A stretch of DNA of 64,000 bases from Spongiibacter sp. IMCC21906 (GCF_001010805.1 NZ_CP011477.1:945001-1009000); one strand, 5' to 3'. Shown: positions 44,728 to 55,423, numbered from the stretch's first letter. Translations and numbers: made by a program. Notes: generated by a model not told the origin, from the sequence alone.

Positions 44728-45246
44728 ATGGCGCGTGGCGTAAACAAAGTAATTATAGTGGGTAATCTAGGTCAGGATCCTGAAACTCGATATATGCCTT
44801 CTGGTGGCGCGGTGACTAACGTGACGGTGGCGACGAGTGAAAACTGGAAAGATAAGCAGACTGGTCAGCCGCAAGAACGAACAGAGTGGCATCGGGTGGT
44901 GTTTTTTAATCGCTTGGCCGAAATTGCGGGTGAGTACCTGAAAAAAGGCTCAAAGGTCTATGTTGAAGGCTCGCTCCGAACGCGAAAATGGCAGGGGCAG
45001 GACGGCCAAGATCGTTACACCACTGAAATTGTCGCGGGTGAAATGCAAATGCTCGACAGCCGTGGTGGTGGCGGTGGAAGTGGCAGCGGTGGCTATGATG
45101 ATTATGCTGCTCCACAACAGCAGCGGGCTCCTCAGCAATCGCGCCCAGCAGCACCTCGGCCCCAGTCGAATAATACGCCTCCACCTGCAAATGATCCTCC
45201 TTCCAGCGGCGGTTTTGACGACTTTGACGACGACATCCCGTTTTAG
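44728..45246 (+). CDS. ssb: Single-stranded DNA-binding protein
   Basis: Coats single-stranded DNA in replication and repair. 172 residues: OB fold with [20 protein letters not shown] and [21 protein letters not shown] (1-110), a Gly/Gln/Pro-rich linker, and the conserved acidic tip DFDDDIPF (165-172) that recruits partner proteins. RBS AGGAG. Confidence 0.98.
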   Translation: MARGVNKVIIVGNLGQDPETRYMPSGGAVTNVTVATSENWKDKQTGQPQERTEWHRVVFFNRLAEIAGEYLKKGSKVYVEGSLRTRKWQGQDGQDRYTTEIVAGEMQMLDSRGGGGGSGSGGYDDYAAPQQQRAPQQSRPAAPRPQSNNTPPPANDPPSSGGFDDFDDDIPF

Positions 45247-45268
45247 GCAGGGAGGGTAAACTACTATT

Positions 45269-45302
45269 GAAAACCGGGCGGCTACAGCGTGTCCCGGTTT
45301 TC
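45269..45302 (+). terminator. ssb terminator
   Basis: Perfect 10-bp stem GAAAACCGGG (45269-45278) / CCCGGTTTTC (45293-45302), with the T-run inside the 3' arm. Directly downstream of ssb. Confidence 0.75.
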
Positions 45303-45401
45303 TCCACGCTGTATTCCACGATTCCTCCTTGCCAATATTCTTTGGCTTAAGTACTGTTGTACGCCCGGTAGCGGCCATTAAATGGCTGTTAAAACAATCT
45401 C

Positions 45402-46301
45402 TTGGCGCGAGCCAACTTAAGTGAATTCGCTGCTGTGAATGTGGTTTTAATTTCTGAAAGTGCCGCGCTTCGGCATGCTTTCCAAGCTCAGTTTTCAGCT
45501 CGAGGGCGAAGCTTGGCGACAATAATGCCTGCGGATATTGAGTCAATCGGTGACGATGTTCTAGTTGATGCTTGTGTGGTTGATGCGGGATTTCTGTCAC
45601 AACTGCAAACGCAAGCTCTGGAACCCGCTGAGTTGACGGTATTATTGGCCGCCCGGCGCCGCTTTTATCGTCGTTGTGCAGCGAGTGCTGGCAGGGTGAT
45701 GTTGTTAAGTGACGGTCGGGTATTCGATGCCGAGAATGTAACTGGTAATGAATACGATGAAACGCAGGTTGTCAGTCCCGGCAGTGAGCCGGGAAAACAA
45801 TTACAGGCGTTGGAGCAAGTACTTTTTGATACGACGGATACGGCTTTGGTATTGCGCTCGGGGCCGCTGATTGCTGGAGAGGGTGAAGGCTTTATTCAAC
45901 GTTATTTACAGCATTTTCAGGCAGGTCAACCTCTGCAGCTGGATAACGAAATACCCTGTTGCCCAACGCCGCTAGTCGATTTTGTTAGGGTGGTGTCGGG
46001 AATGATTGACCAGTTGAGCTGCGGCGCAAATTGCCATGGTGTTTATCATTACAACAGCAGTGGTCGCAGTACCGCCTATGAATTTGCCGAAGTTGTCTAC
46101 GCGTTTGCTTCGCAGTTGTTGAGCTTGCCCGAGGGGGAAGTGCAGGCATTGGCATCTGGAGAGGGTAGCCAGAGTTGGTCGCCCTTAGTGCCGATGCTGG
46201 ATTGCGAACGGCTATTGTCTGATTTTGGCATTAAGCAATTGCCATGGCGGGCGTATTTGCCAAAAATTATCAAAGCGCTTTGCGAGGAGCCCGATAAATG
46301 A
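45402..46301 (+). CDS. Degenerate RmlD-like sugar-nucleotide-binding protein
   Basis: About 290-299 residues related to dTDP-4-dehydrorhamnose reductases (RmlD). Family segments are recognisable: LLSDGRVFD, the CCPTPLVDF motif, GVYHYNSSGRSTAYEFAEVV and the final LDCERLLSDFGI...WRAYL. The N-terminal Rossmann strand VNVVLISES lacks GxxGxxG, and the YxxxK site survives only as a lysine (PGKQLQALE), so reductase activity is doubtful. The start is uncertain: TTG 45402 or GTG 45435/45441. It overlaps moaB by 4 nt, implying coupling with cofactor genes. No symbol assigned. Confidence 0.7.
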   Translation: MARANLSEFAAVNVVLISESAALRHAFQAQFSARGRSLATIMPADIESIGDDVLVDACVVDAGFLSQLQTQALEPAELTVLLAARRRFYRRCAASAGRVMLLSDGRVFDAENVTGNEYDETQVVSPGSEPGKQLQALEQVLFDTTDTALVLRSGPLIAGEGEGFIQRYLQHFQAGQPLQLDNEIPCCPTPLVDFVRVVSGMIDQLSCGANCHGVYHYNSSGRSTAYEFAEVVYAFASQLLSLPEGEVQALASGEGSQSWSPLVPMLDCERLLSDFGIKQLPWRAYLPKIIKALCEEPDK

Positions 46302-46828
46302 GTGCAAGCAACGAGTTCCAGCCCTTAGGGGTTGCGGTGTTAACGGTATCGGATACCAGGGATGAAAGTAGTGATAGCTCTGGTCAGTACCTTGCTGAAG
46401 CATTGCGTGGTGCAGGGCATCACCTGCAAGACAAAAAAATTGTGAAGGATGATATTTACCAGATTCGTGCCCAGGTGTCAGCGTGGATAGCCGATGGTAA
46501 TATCGATGTGATACTGACTACTGGCGGCACCGGCTTTTCTGGCCGGGACTCCACGCCCGAGGCTATTGCGGTACTGTTTGATAAAACCATTGATGGCTTT
46601 GGTGAGTGCTTTCGAGCGGTTTCGTATACTGAAATTGGCTCCTCTACTATCCAGTCGAGGGCGCTAGCAGGCTTGGCAAATGATACTGTGATTTTTTGTG
46701 TGCCGGGTTCTACTGGCGCCTGCAAAACGGCTTGGCAGGCGTTGATTGCAGAGCAGTTGGATAGCCGCCATCGCCCCTGTAACTTTGTAGGGGTATTACA
46801 TACCCGGCAAAACCATATCCAGCAGTAA
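46298..46828 (+). CDS. moaB: Molybdenum cofactor biosynthesis protein B
   Basis: MoaB/Mog-family protein that handles molybdopterin, probably adenylating it. 176 residues. The conserved nucleotide-binding segments TTGGTGFSGRDSTPEA (69-84) and VFCVPGSTGACKTAW-type (here IFCVPGSTGACKTAW) are present. ATG start overlapping the previous gene by 4 nt, 16 nt before moeA. Confidence 0.93.
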   Translation: MSASNEFQPLGVAVLTVSDTRDESSDSSGQYLAEALRGAGHHLQDKKIVKDDIYQIRAQVSAWIADGNIDVILTTGGTGFSGRDSTPEAIAVLFDKTIDGFGECFRAVSYTEIGSSTIQSRALAGLANDTVIFCVPGSTGACKTAWQALIAEQLDSRHRPCNFVGVLHTRQNHIQQ

Positions 46829-46844
46829 AGCTAAGGAGCGTCAC

Positions 46845-48053
46845 TTGGCACTTAGATCTGTAGAGGATGCGCTGCACTATTTATTGGCGGATGCGCCATT
46901 GCAGGGCGGCACGCGCAAGAAACTCGCCCTGAGTTTGGGCGCGGTACTGGCTGAGGATATTCTGGCGGCCAGTGATGTTCCGCCCCAAGCTAATAGTGCG
47001 ATGGATGGCTATGCGCTTGCACTTCAAAACTGCCCTGACGATCAAGTATTGCCGGTGAGCCAGCGTATTCCTGCGGGTGTGGCCCCAGAGGCTTTGCAAG
47101 CTCGAACGGCGGCTAGAATTTTTACGGGTGCGGTTATCCCCAGCGGTGCAGATTGTGTCGTAGCTCAAGAGTCTTGTGAGCTGCTTGCCGACGGCCGGGT
47201 CAAGATCAATGGCCAATTGCATGAGGGCCAAAATATCCGCCCTTGTGGCCAGGATATTATGCGCGGCAGCTTGGTGCTATCTGCTGGGCGGCAGTTGAGC
47301 GCTGCGGATTTAGGTTTGGCGGCATCGTTGGGCATTGCGCAGGTCGCAGTTGCCAAACCCTTAAAAGTTGCCCTCCTTTGTACGGGTGATGAGCTTGTTG
47401 AGCCGGGCCGCCCCTTGGCCAATGGCCAAATTTATAATTCTAATCGGCCCATGTTAAAGGGCTTGCTGTCGGCCTTACCCCTTCAAATCTTAGATATGGG
47501 CATTGTGCCGGATAAGCCCGAAGAAACGCGTGCGATATTACAAGAAGCCTGCGAGCGGGCGGATGTGGTGATCAGTACTGGTGGCGTGTCGGTGGGTGAA
47601 GAGGATCACGTGCGGGCGCAGCTCGAGCAAATGGGCAGCTTGGATTTCTGGAAGCTGGCAATAAAACCCGGTAAACCTCTGGCGTATGGGCGTCTTGGCG
47701 AAATGAAAACGCCATTTTTTGGCTTGCCAGGTAACCCCGTGTCCAGTTATGTCACCTTCGCACTGCTCGTGCGCCCCTATTTGCTGAAGATGATGGGGGC
47801 AGCGGAGCTGCAGGCTCCCAGGTGGCAAGCAGCGGCTGATTTTGACTGGCTTAAATCGGGTTCGAGGCAGGAATATTTGCGCGCCCAAGTGTGCCTCAGC
47901 GATGGCAAACTAAAGGTCAGTATTCACCCTCAGCAGAGCTCAGGAGCTTTGAGTTCGGTAGCTTGGGCTAATGCCTTGGCGGTGATTGCGCCGGGTCAGA
48001 CAGTGCGGCAGGGCGAGCTTGTGGATGTATTGATGTTGCGTGATCTGGTTTAA
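46845..48053 (+). CDS. moeA: Molybdopterin molybdenumtransferase MoeA
   Basis: Inserts molybdate into adenylated molybdopterin. 402 residues. N-terminal AEDILAASDVPPQANSAMDG, the MoaB-like domain with TGDELVEPG and NSNRPML, the SVGEEDHVR segment and FGLPGNPVSSYV are all typical. The start is TTG at 46845, supported by AAGGAG 7 nt upstream. Ends at a bidirectional terminator. Confidence 0.94.
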   Translation: MALRSVEDALHYLLADAPLQGGTRKKLALSLGAVLAEDILAASDVPPQANSAMDGYALALQNCPDDQVLPVSQRIPAGVAPEALQARTAARIFTGAVIPSGADCVVAQESCELLADGRVKINGQLHEGQNIRPCGQDIMRGSLVLSAGRQLSAADLGLAASLGIAQVAVAKPLKVALLCTGDELVEPGRPLANGQIYNSNRPMLKGLLSALPLQILDMGIVPDKPEETRAILQEACERADVVISTGGVSVGEEDHVRAQLEQMGSLDFWKLAIKPGKPLAYGRLGEMKTPFFGLPGNPVSSYVTFALLVRPYLLKMMGAAELQAPRWQAAADFDWLKSGSRQEYLRAQVCLSDGKLKVSIHPQQSSGALSSVAWANALAVIAPGQTVRQGELVDVLMLRDLV

Positions 48054-48072
48054 AACTGATTTAAACAGCAAT

Positions 48073-48100
48073 AAAAACGCCCGCATTTGCGGGCGTTTTT
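48073..48100. terminator. Bidirectional terminator between moeA and fabB
   Basis: Perfect 12-bp stem AAAAACGCCCGC (48073-48084) / GCGGGCGTTTTT (48089-48100). The A and T ends give a U-tract on both strands, serving convergent moeA and fabB. Confidence 0.93.
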
Positions 48101-48128
48101 ATTGCGGATGTTCAAGCTTCTTTAGACG

Positions 48129-49352
48129 TTAGTCTTGATAGCGTTTGAACACCAGGCTGGCATTGGTGCCACCAAAGCCAAAGCTATTGGACATGACTGA
48201 ATTTAAGGTCACGTTCTCGCGTTTTTCTAATACAATCGGAACACTGTCGGCTTCAGGATCTAATGTCTCGATATTGGCTGATGCGGCAATGAAATTATGC
48301 TCCATCATCAATAATGAGAAGATAGCCTCTTGTACTCCTGTGGCGCCCAGAGAATGCCCGGCTAATGACTTGGTAGAGCCAATGGCGGGAATGGCTTTGC
48401 CCTCGTAGGCTTGTTTGATCGCCTTGAGCTCTTGCATGTCGCCGGCGGGCGTTGAAGTGCCGTGGGAGTTGATGTAATCCACTTCTTCGGTCACGTCTTT
48501 CAGTGCCATGCGCATGCAGCGGGCCGCGCCTTCGCCACTGGGGGCCACCATGTCGTAGCCATCTGATGTAGCGCCATAGCCAACCAGCTCACCATAAATT
48601 TTTGCGCCCCGAGCTTTGGCGTGTTCCAGTTCTTCCAGAACCACCATGCCAGCACCGCCAGCAATAACAAAACCGTCACGATTGGCGTCGTAGGGCCGTG
48701 AGGCCTGTTCGGGGGTGTCATTGTATTTGGTAGAAAGCGCGCCCATTGCGTCAAACAAACAGCTTAAAGACCAATGTTCTTCTTCGCCGCCGCCAGCAAA
48801 CACGACGTCTTGTTTGCCTAGCTGAATCAGCTCTGCCGCGTTGCCAATGCAGTGGGCGCTGGTGGCGCAAGCCGATGAAATAGAGTAGTTGACGCCTTTA
48901 ATTTTGAAGGGCGTTGCCAAACAAGCTGAAACGGTGCTGCCCATAGTTTGGGTGACGCGGTAGGGCCCAATACGTTTGACGCCTTTTTCCCGCAGAATGT
49001 CGGCTGATTCGATCAGGTTTGCTGATGATGCGCCGCCTGAGCCCGCGATAATACCGGTACGCTCATTGTCGATGTCTTTTTCTTCGAGGCCAGAATCGGT
49101 GATCGCTTGCTGCATGGCAATATAGGCGTAGGCAGCGGCGTCGCCCATAAAGCGCAGCTGTTTGCGGTCAATGAGGCTTTTCATGTCCAGGTCTTTGATA
49201 GAACCTGATACGTGACTGCGAAAGCCTTTTTCTTTATAGGTTTCGTTAAATGCAATACCAGACTTTCCTGTCTGTAGCGAGTTGAGAACTTGCTCCAGAT
49301 CGTTGCCTATGCTGGAGACAATACCCATCCCGGTGACGACAACTCGTTTCAT
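48129..49352 (-). CDS. fabB: 3-oxoacyl-[acyl-carrier-protein] synthase I
   Basis: Condensing enzyme needed to elongate unsaturated acyl chains. 407 residues from [16 protein letters not shown]; an in-frame MIKRFP extension to 49370 is less likely. Active site Cys162 (SSACATS), His297 (NSHGTSTP), Lys328 and His333 ([15 protein letters not shown]) are complete. Lies 51 nt after fabA on the same strand, forming the fabAB operon for anaerobic unsaturated fatty acid synthesis. Confidence 0.97.
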   Translation of the reverse strand: MKRVVVTGMGIVSSIGNDLEQVLNSLQTGKSGIAFNETYKEKGFRSHVSGSIKDLDMKSLIDRKQLRFMGDAAAYAYIAMQQAITDSGLEEKDIDNERTGIIAGSGGASSANLIESADILREKGVKRIGPYRVTQTMGSTVSACLATPFKIKGVNYSISSACATSAHCIGNAAELIQLGKQDVVFAGGGEEEHWSLSCLFDAMGALSTKYNDTPEQASRPYDANRDGFVIAGGAGMVVLEELEHAKARGAKIYGELVGYGATSDGYDMVAPSGEGAARCMRMALKDVTEEVDYINSHGTSTPAGDMQELKAIKQAYEGKAIPAIGSTKSLAGHSLGATGVQEAIFSLLMMEHNFIAASANIETLDPEADSVPIVLEKRENVTLNSVMSNSFGFGGTNASLVFKRYQD

Positions 49353-49403
49353 GGGGAACCTCTTAATCAATACAATTATTTGAAGATTGCTGTGTTGTGT
49401 AGA

Positions 49404-49928
49404 TCAACCGAAGTCAGCATCGCGGCTAAACAAGCCCACTCTCAGGTCTTTTGCCGAGTAAATGGTTTTGCCATCTACAATCACTTCGCCGTCGGCAATG
49501 CCCATAATCAATTTGCGCTCAATCAGGCGCTTGAAACTGAGCTTATAGGTGACCAGTTTGGTTTCTGGCAATATTTGGCCGGTGAATTTGATCTCACCTG
49601 AACCCAGAGCCCGCCCCTTGCCTTGATTGCCTCGCCAGCCTAAAAAGAAGCCAACTAACTGCCACATGGCGTCTAAACCCAGGCAGCCGGGCATGACCGG
49701 ATCACCAATAAAGTGACAGTCAAAGAACCATAGGTCTGGGTTAATGTCCAATTCGGCGATGAGTTCACCCTTGCCATATTCGCCACCCTCACTGCTGATA
49801 TGGGTGATGCGATCAAGCATCAACATATTATCGACGGGTAAGCGTGGACCATTGGGAACGAAGAGTTCTCCATGGCCGCAGGCGATGAGCTCTTGTTTTG
49901 TGAAGCTGTTCTGATCTTTAAATGACAT
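49404..49928 (-). CDS. fabA: 3-hydroxydecanoyl-[acyl-carrier-protein] dehydratase/isomerase
   Basis: Introduces the cis double bond at the C10 stage of fatty acid synthesis. 174 residues from [16 protein letters not shown]. The catalytic pair His72 ([12 protein letters not shown]) and Asp86 (GLDAMWQ) matches H70/D84 of Escherichia coli. In-frame codons upstream to 50027 are rejected by family length. The 220-nt region shared with galU should hold its promoter; I did not recognise a FabR or DesT operator. Confidence 0.97.
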   Translation of the reverse strand: MSFKDQNSFTKQELIACGHGELFVPNGPRLPVDNMLMLDRITHISSEGGEYGKGELIAELDINPDLWFFDCHFIGDPVMPGCLGLDAMWQLVGFFLGWRGNQGKGRALGSGEIKFTGQILPETKLVTYKLSFKRLIERKLIMGIADGEVIVDGKTIYSAKDLRVGLFSRDADFG

Positions 49929-50149
49929 GTAGCGAGGCTGTTCTGTTATGAAAGTAGCCGCGCATCTTAGCACAGTGACTTCGCCAGCACAGTAAAATGT
50001 CAACATTGGCGTGATGTTTGCTGTCACAAAGTATTCATTCTCCTCTTGTATAAGGAGGAGTGATTGCCTATTTAGGGCAGTGTTGTAACAATGCTCGCCT
50101 GCGACGCTTTAATTTCAAGGAGTTGGGTTTTATCCCTTAAGGAAAATTT

Positions 50150-50980
50150 ATGATCAGAAAGTGCTTGTTCCCTGTTGCCGGCTACGGTACCCGATTTTTA
50201 CCCGCCACCAAATCCATGCCCAAAGAAATGCTGCCCATTGTGAATAAGCCGCTGGTGCAATATGGCGTAGAAGAAGCCATTGATGCGGGTCTAAAGCAAA
50301 TTTCTCTAGTGACCGGGCGGGGTAAGCGAGCCATTGCCGACCATTTTGATATTAGTTTTGAGCTGGAAAATCAAATAGCGGGAACAGGCAAGGAAAAATA
50401 CCTCAAGTCTATTCGTAATGTGCTGGATCAAGGCACCTTTATGATGACCCGTCAGCGGGAAATGAAGGGCTTGGGCCATGCTGTGCTTACCGCAGAGGCC
50501 TTGATTGGTAATGAAGCTTTCGGTGTTATTTTGTCTGACGACCTGTGTTTGAATCAGGGCGATGACGGTGTAATGGCGCAAATGGTGAAACTTTACAAAC
50601 AGTTTCGCTGCAGCATTGTTGCGATCCAAGAAGTGCCTATGGAAGAGATTGACAAGTACGGTGTTATCTCTGGTGATGATATGGGTAATGGCCTGTTCCG
50701 AGTAAAGGATATGGTTGAAAAACCCCCAGTGGATGCAGCTCCGTCCAACCTGGCTGTGATTGGCCGTTATATTCTTACCCCGGATATTTTCGATATTATT
50801 CGTGATACTCCCCCTGGTAAGAATGGTGAAATTCAATTGACGGATGCGCTGCTGACTCAGGCGAAAGCGGGTTGTGTGTTGGCGTATAAATTCCGCGGCC
50901 GTAGATTCGATTGCGGTAGTGTGCCTGGCTTTATTGAAGCCACTAACTACGTATACGAAAACATCTACGGAGAGGAATAA
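50150..50980 (+). CDS. galU: UTP-glucose-1-phosphate uridylyltransferase
   Basis: Makes UDP-glucose for envelope glycans. 276 residues. The nucleotidyl-transferase signature [20 protein letters not shown] (12-31) and [20 protein letters not shown] are complete. RBS AAGGAAA. Two nt before the phosphomannomutase gene, so co-transcribed. Confidence 0.97.
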   Translation: MIRKCLFPVAGYGTRFLPATKSMPKEMLPIVNKPLVQYGVEEAIDAGLKQISLVTGRGKRAIADHFDISFELENQIAGTGKEKYLKSIRNVLDQGTFMMTRQREMKGLGHAVLTAEALIGNEAFGVILSDDLCLNQGDDGVMAQMVKLYKQFRCSIVAIQEVPMEEIDKYGVISGDDMGNGLFRVKDMVEKPPVDAAPSNLAVIGRYILTPDIFDIIRDTPPGKNGEIQLTDALLTQAKAGCVLAYKFRGRRFDCGSVPGFIEATNYVYENIYGEE

Positions 50981-50982
50981 GT

Positions 50983-52338
50983 GTGAGCGCATCAGAACTG
51001 ACGTGTTTTAAAGCCTACGATGTTCGGGGAAGGATTCCCGATCAATTAAATGAAGATGTGGCATATCGTATTGGCCGTGCCTTTGCAGAAGTTATTCAGC
51101 CTAAGAAAGTTGTGGTCGGCCACGATATTCGTTTGAGCAGTGAATCCATTAAGGCTGCGGTGAGTGACGGTCTTCGGGATGCGGGGGTGGATGTGTATGA
51201 CATCGGTCTCTGCGGTACCGAGGAAATTTATTTTGCCACCTCCCATGCTGGTATGGATGGTGGAATAGCGGTGACGGCCAGCCATAATCCTAAAGATTAT
51301 AATGGCATGAAGTTTGTGCGGGAGGAGTCTAAGCCGATTAGTGGTGATACTGGCCTGCTGGATATTAAGGCGCTGGCAGAAAAGAATGAATTTGCTCCGC
51401 CAGTCGCGCAGCGGGGCAGTTTGTCTCCGCTGGATACAGCCCAGGCTTATGTCGAGCACTTGTTAAGTTACGTCAATGTTGCTGATCTCAAGCCATTGAA
51501 GATTGTAGTTAACGCGGGCAACGGTGGTGCGGGTCGAGTGATCGATTTGCTAGAAGAGCATCTGCCGTTTGAGTTTATTCGGGTGCATCATGAGGCGGAT
51601 GGTAACTTCCCGAATGGGGTTCCCAATCCGCTGCTGATAGAAAACCGCCAGCCCACGATTGATGCCATTAAAGCCAATAATGCCGACTTGGGAGTGGCGT
51701 GGGATGGCGATTTTGATCGCTGTTTCTTCTTTGATGAAACCGGTGACTTTATCGAAGGCTATTACGTAGTGGGCTTGCTGGCCGAGACTTTTTTGCTGCT
51801 GTCACCTGGCGAGAAAATTGTTCATGACCCTCGCCTGACTTGGAATACCATTGATATGGTTAATGAGGCTGGCGGGCAGACGGTGCAAAGTAAAACCGGG
51901 CATGCCTTTATCAAGGAGCGCATGCGCAAAGAAAATGCTGCCTATGGCGGCGAGATGAGCGCCCATCACTATTTTCGAGACTTTGCCTACTGCGATAGTG
52001 GCATGATTCCCTGGCTGTTGGTGACTCAACTGATGTCGGTGAAGTCGGCGACCTTGTCTTCTTTGGTAGAAGAGCGCGTGGCTTGCTTTCCCTGCAGTGG
52101 TGAGATCAATCGTGAGGTTGTCGATGCCGCGAGCACGATTGCCGCCATTGAAGCGCGTTATGCTGCTGAAGCAAGCGATGTTGATCGTACCGACGGTTTG
52201 AGCATGTCTTTTGGTGACAAATGGCGTTTCAATGTGCGCATGTCTAACACCGAGCCAGTGGTTAGACTGAATGTCGAGAGTCGCGGTGATATGGCATTGA
52301 TGAAGGAAAAAACGGAAGAGTTGCTAGGCCAGCTGTAA
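50983..52338 (+). CDS. Phosphomannomutase (CpsG/ManB type)
   Basis: Interconverts mannose 6-phosphate and 1-phosphate, leading to GDP-mannose. 451 residues close to Escherichia coli CpsG. It has [13 protein letters not shown], the phosphoserine loop [11 protein letters not shown] (Ser100), the metal loop WDGDFDR and the C-terminal phosphate-binding [19 protein letters not shown] start. With galU and pgi it forms a sugar-phosphate cluster. A phosphoglucomutase side activity (AlgC-like) is possible. Confidence 0.92.
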   Translation: MSASELTCFKAYDVRGRIPDQLNEDVAYRIGRAFAEVIQPKKVVVGHDIRLSSESIKAAVSDGLRDAGVDVYDIGLCGTEEIYFATSHAGMDGGIAVTASHNPKDYNGMKFVREESKPISGDTGLLDIKALAEKNEFAPPVAQRGSLSPLDTAQAYVEHLLSYVNVADLKPLKIVVNAGNGGAGRVIDLLEEHLPFEFIRVHHEADGNFPNGVPNPLLIENRQPTIDAIKANNADLGVAWDGDFDRCFFFDETGDFIEGYYVVGLLAETFLLLSPGEKIVHDPRLTWNTIDMVNEAGGQTVQSKTGHAFIKERMRKENAAYGGEMSAHHYFRDFAYCDSGMIPWLLVTQLMSVKSATLSSLVEERVACFPCSGEINREVVDAASTIAAIEARYAAEASDVDRTDGLSMSFGDKWRFNVRMSNTEPVVRLNVESRGDMALMKEKTEELLGQL

Positions 52339-52360
52339 AGGCTTGCTGAAGTGATTTTTA

Positions 52361-52387
52361 AGAAGGCGCCTTTTGGGCGCCTTCTTT
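52361..52387. terminator. Terminator between phosphomannomutase and pgi
   Basis: Perfect stem AGAAGGCGCC (52361-52370) / GGCGCCTTCT (52376-52385) followed by TTT. It serves the plus-strand operon and may also stop the convergent pgi transcript. Confidence 0.88.
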
Positions 52388-52417
52388 GCTTTTAGTGGCG
52401 TATTTTATACTAGTACT

Positions 52418-54055
52418 TTATTGCTGGGCTTTGGCGAAGCGCTGCATTAGTTGCGCCGTAGAGCTGTCAACATCCTTGGCGCCGCCATTGCTCAGACCTT
52501 CCATTAACAGCTTGCTCACCTGCTTGCCGCGTTCAACACCCCATTGGTCAAAGGGGTTGATGTTCCAGATAAAGCTTGCGGTAAAAAGCCGGTATTCATA
52601 AAGGGCTATCAGGCTGCCGAGTGCTCTTGGTGTCAGCATCTCCATGGTAATTGTCGTGCTGGGTTTGTTGCCTAGCATCGCCTTGTGTTTGCCAAGCGTG
52701 GCGGCCTCCTCTGGTGGTACGCCTTGGCTAAGCAATTCGGCTTCAGCTTCGGCGGCGGACTGGCCATTCATTAAAACTAAACTTTGCCCAAAGCAGTTGG
52801 CTACCAATGCCTGGTGCTGGTCGGCGATGGGGTTGTAGGAGCGCAGTGCCGTGATAAAGTCGCAGGGGATGGCGTCGCCACCTTGGTGAAGCAGCTGGTG
52901 GAATGAGTGTTGGCCGTTTGTTCCCTCTGTGCCCCAGATGACATTGCCGGTACCTGTGCCCAATCTGTTGCCGTTCACATCAACCGATTTACCCGCGCTT
53001 TCCATAAACAATTGCTGGAGATAAGTGGGTAGCAGGCCTAGGCGGTGCTCGTAGGGCAGAATGGCCTGAGATGTATAGCCCCAAAAATTACGGTACCAAA
53101 CGTCTAGCAGCCCCAAGATGACAGGAATATTGTCAGTTAGAGGGGTATTCTCTACGTGCTGGTCGACGTCGTGACCGCCCAGTAAAAAATCTTTAAAGGC
53201 GTCCATGCCTGCGTACAAGGCGACTGCAAGTCCAAAGCCTGACCATACCGAGAAGCGCCCCCCAATCCATTCTGGCACGCTTAAAATCTGTGATGGTTTG
53301 ATGCCAAATGCTTCGGCGGCTGATGGTTTTGAGGTGATGGCGATGACATGATCAGAAATGTCTTGTTGGCCGGTGGCGGCTCGCAGCCAAGCCATGGCGG
53401 CTTCGGCATTGCTACGGGTTTCTTGGGTGCCAAAAGACTTTGAGGCAACAAGAAATAGCGTCGTCTCTGGCGGGGTTTGGGCCAAGATGTCGCTGATGAC
53501 GCTGGGATCAATGTTGGCGGCGAAATGTGCTTTTAGCTTGGTACTACCTTGATTGCTCAGTGCGTCGCACAGCAATCTGGGTCCAAAGTCTGAACCGCCG
53601 ATACCAATATTTACCACATCGGTGAACGCTTTGCCTGTTGTGCCGGTGTGTTTGCCTGAGTGAACTGCGTCAACCAGCTGGGGCATCTTGTCATACATAT
53701 TAGCCAGTTCTGGGTCGCTCCCAGTTTTGCTTGCCCACTGTCTAAGGTCGGGGTAGCTGGCTTTGCGGTTTTCGGTGTTATTGACAGCGGCACCGCTGCG
53801 TTGGGCGCTGAGCTTTTCGCTGAGTTTGGCGCTGTCTGCCAGGGCTAGCAGGGCGTCGAGAATATCTTGATCTAAATGGTGTTTGGAGTAGTCCACAAAC
53901 AGAGAACCCAGATCGCCGCTATAGCACTGCGCTCTATTCGGGTCATTTTGGAAGCGGGTCTTTAGCAGTGTGCTGGCTGAGGCGTCTGCCAGCTGGGTTA
54001 AAGTTTGCCATTCTGGCAGGGCTGATAAAGCGTGTGATGCATCATCCTGAGTCAC
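52418..54055 (-). CDS. pgi: Glucose-6-phosphate isomerase
   Basis: Interconverts glucose 6-phosphate and fructose 6-phosphate. 545 residues. The signature segments VVNIGIGGSDFGP, VPEWIGGRFSVWSGFGLA, GTEGTNGQHSFHQLLHQG (catalytic Glu and His) and FDQWGVERGKQ (catalytic Lys) are present. GTG start behind AGGAAG on the minus strand. Confidence 0.97.
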   Translation of the reverse strand: MTQDDASHALSALPEWQTLTQLADASASTLLKTRFQNDPNRAQCYSGDLGSLFVDYSKHHLDQDILDALLALADSAKLSEKLSAQRSGAAVNNTENRKASYPDLRQWASKTGSDPELANMYDKMPQLVDAVHSGKHTGTTGKAFTDVVNIGIGGSDFGPRLLCDALSNQGSTKLKAHFAANIDPSVISDILAQTPPETTLFLVASKSFGTQETRSNAEAAMAWLRAATGQQDISDHVIAITSKPSAAEAFGIKPSQILSVPEWIGGRFSVWSGFGLAVALYAGMDAFKDFLLGGHDVDQHVENTPLTDNIPVILGLLDVWYRNFWGYTSQAILPYEHRLGLLPTYLQQLFMESAGKSVDVNGNRLGTGTGNVIWGTEGTNGQHSFHQLLHQGGDAIPCDFITALRSYNPIADQHQALVANCFGQSLVLMNGQSAAEAEAELLSQGVPPEEAATLGKHKAMLGNKPSTTITMEMLTPRALGSLIALYEYRLFTASFIWNINPFDQWGVERGKQVSKLLMEGLSNGGAKDVDSSTAQLMQRFAKAQQ

Positions 54056-54193
54056 GAGTTCTTCCTGTATTTCAATTCACTAGGGGGTGAGTATATTGAT
54101 GCAAGAAGTTTACCGTTATTGCACTGGGCCTGTCAGGCCGCAGCGCAGGGTTCTGTGTTAATTATTTTTTATGGTCTTGAGAATGGCGTGAAC

Positions 54194-55156
54194 TTAGCTG
54201 TTGCGCTTGAGGGCGATTTTAGTCAGCTGGCGTAGTGCGGCGGTGTAGGGCGTGTCGTCAAATTGACTCAGTGCCGTAATGGCGGCATCGGAGTAATGTA
54301 GCGCTGCATTCTCGCAGTATTCTAAGGCGCCGCTCTCATTAACGGCGGCGACGATGTCTGCCAGTTTATCGGCTGATTTCTGGCTGATGGCATTTCGGAC
54401 CATGGCGGCTTGTTCGGGGCTGCCATGTTTCATTACATAAATCAGCGGTAGGGTTGGTTTGCCTTCAGCGAGGTCGTCACCGACATTCTTGCCGGTTTCT
54501 TCTGGGTTACCGTTGTAATCCAAAATGTCATCGACCAGTTGAAAGGCGATGCCCAGGTTCATGCCGTAGTCATGAAGGGCTTGTTGAGTAGCGTTGTCTT
54601 TTTTGCTGAGAATGGCTGCGCCACTGCAAGCGCCAGCAAACAGGACCGCAGTTTTGCTGCGAATAACGGCAAAATAGGTGTCTTCGTCGGTATCGGCCTC
54701 GCCAGCGCGGGTAAGCTGCAATACTTCGCCTTCGGCTACGGTATTGGTGGTTTGGGACAATAAGCCCATCAGCGGCATGTTGCCGATTTGCACCAAAATT
54801 TGGAAAGCGCGGGAGTAGAGAAAGTCACCGACCAGAACGCTGGGCGCATTTCCCCAGTTGGCGTTGGCTGTGGGGCGGCCGCGACGCAAGTCTGAGAGGT
54901 CTACAACATCGTCGTGGAGCAGGGTGGCGGTGTGGATAAACTCGATAACAGCCGCTAGTTTAACGTGATCTTCGTCGATCTTGCCGATAGCGCCAGCGCT
55001 TAGCAGGCTCAATAGCGGGCGCAGCCGCTTTCCTCCAGCGTCGACAATATAGTGGCCGATGTTCTCAACGAGGGACACATTGGAGTGGAGCTGTTGAATG
55101 ATGAAGTCATTGACCGCGGAAAATTCGCTGGCCACAACTTGTCTGATCTCTTGCAT
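54194..55156 (-). CDS. ispB: Polyprenyl diphosphate synthase (octaprenyl type)
   Basis: Makes the isoprenoid side chain of ubiquinone. 320 residues. The first aspartate-rich motif is DDVVD (82-86) and the second is DDILD (209-213), with GGKRLRPLL at 41-49. Residues upstream of the first motif are small (ATLLHDD), consistent with a long-chain product; Q-8 or Q-9 cannot be separated by eye. Divergent from rplU, the usual gammaproteobacterial arrangement. Confidence 0.94.
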   Translation of the reverse strand: MQEIRQVVASEFSAVNDFIIQQLHSNVSLVENIGHYIVDAGGKRLRPLLSLLSAGAIGKIDEDHVKLAAVIEFIHTATLLHDDVVDLSDLRRGRPTANANWGNAPSVLVGDFLYSRAFQILVQIGNMPLMGLLSQTTNTVAEGEVLQLTRAGEADTDEDTYFAVIRSKTAVLFAGACSGAAILSKKDNATQQALHDYGMNLGIAFQLVDDILDYNGNPEETGKNVGDDLAEGKPTLPLIYVMKHGSPEQAAMVRNAISQKSADKLADIVAAVNESGALEYCENAALHYSDAAITALSQFDDTPYTAALRQLTKIALKRNS

Positions 55157-55259
55157 GTTGTCGGCGGATTGGTCTGGCGGAGTCGGCTGGCATCGTATGA
55201 GTGCGGTTGGAAGCTGTCAAGCAAAGCCTAATAATTCTCTAGTAGACGTGGCTTGGGTA

Positions 55260-55288
55260 TTGTGTCGGCGGGTGATTCTGCGTACAAT
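55260..55288 (+). promoter_or_regulatory. rplU-rpmA promoter
   Basis: -35 TTGTGT (55260-55265), 17-nt spacer, -10 TACAAT (55283-55288), followed by a GC-rich discriminator CGCGCCCC. This suggests growth-rate control. Confidence 0.65.
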
Positions 55289-55423
55289 TCGCGCCCCTAA
55301 AGCAAATCCGTGTGTGTCACTTGTGATCCCGCGGTGCCTGGACTTGTACTAAGGGCGTTCATTTGATCGGTCTTGGTCCCAACAACGATTTGCATTGCAA
55401 GCAGGCTCTTGGAGATATTGCCC

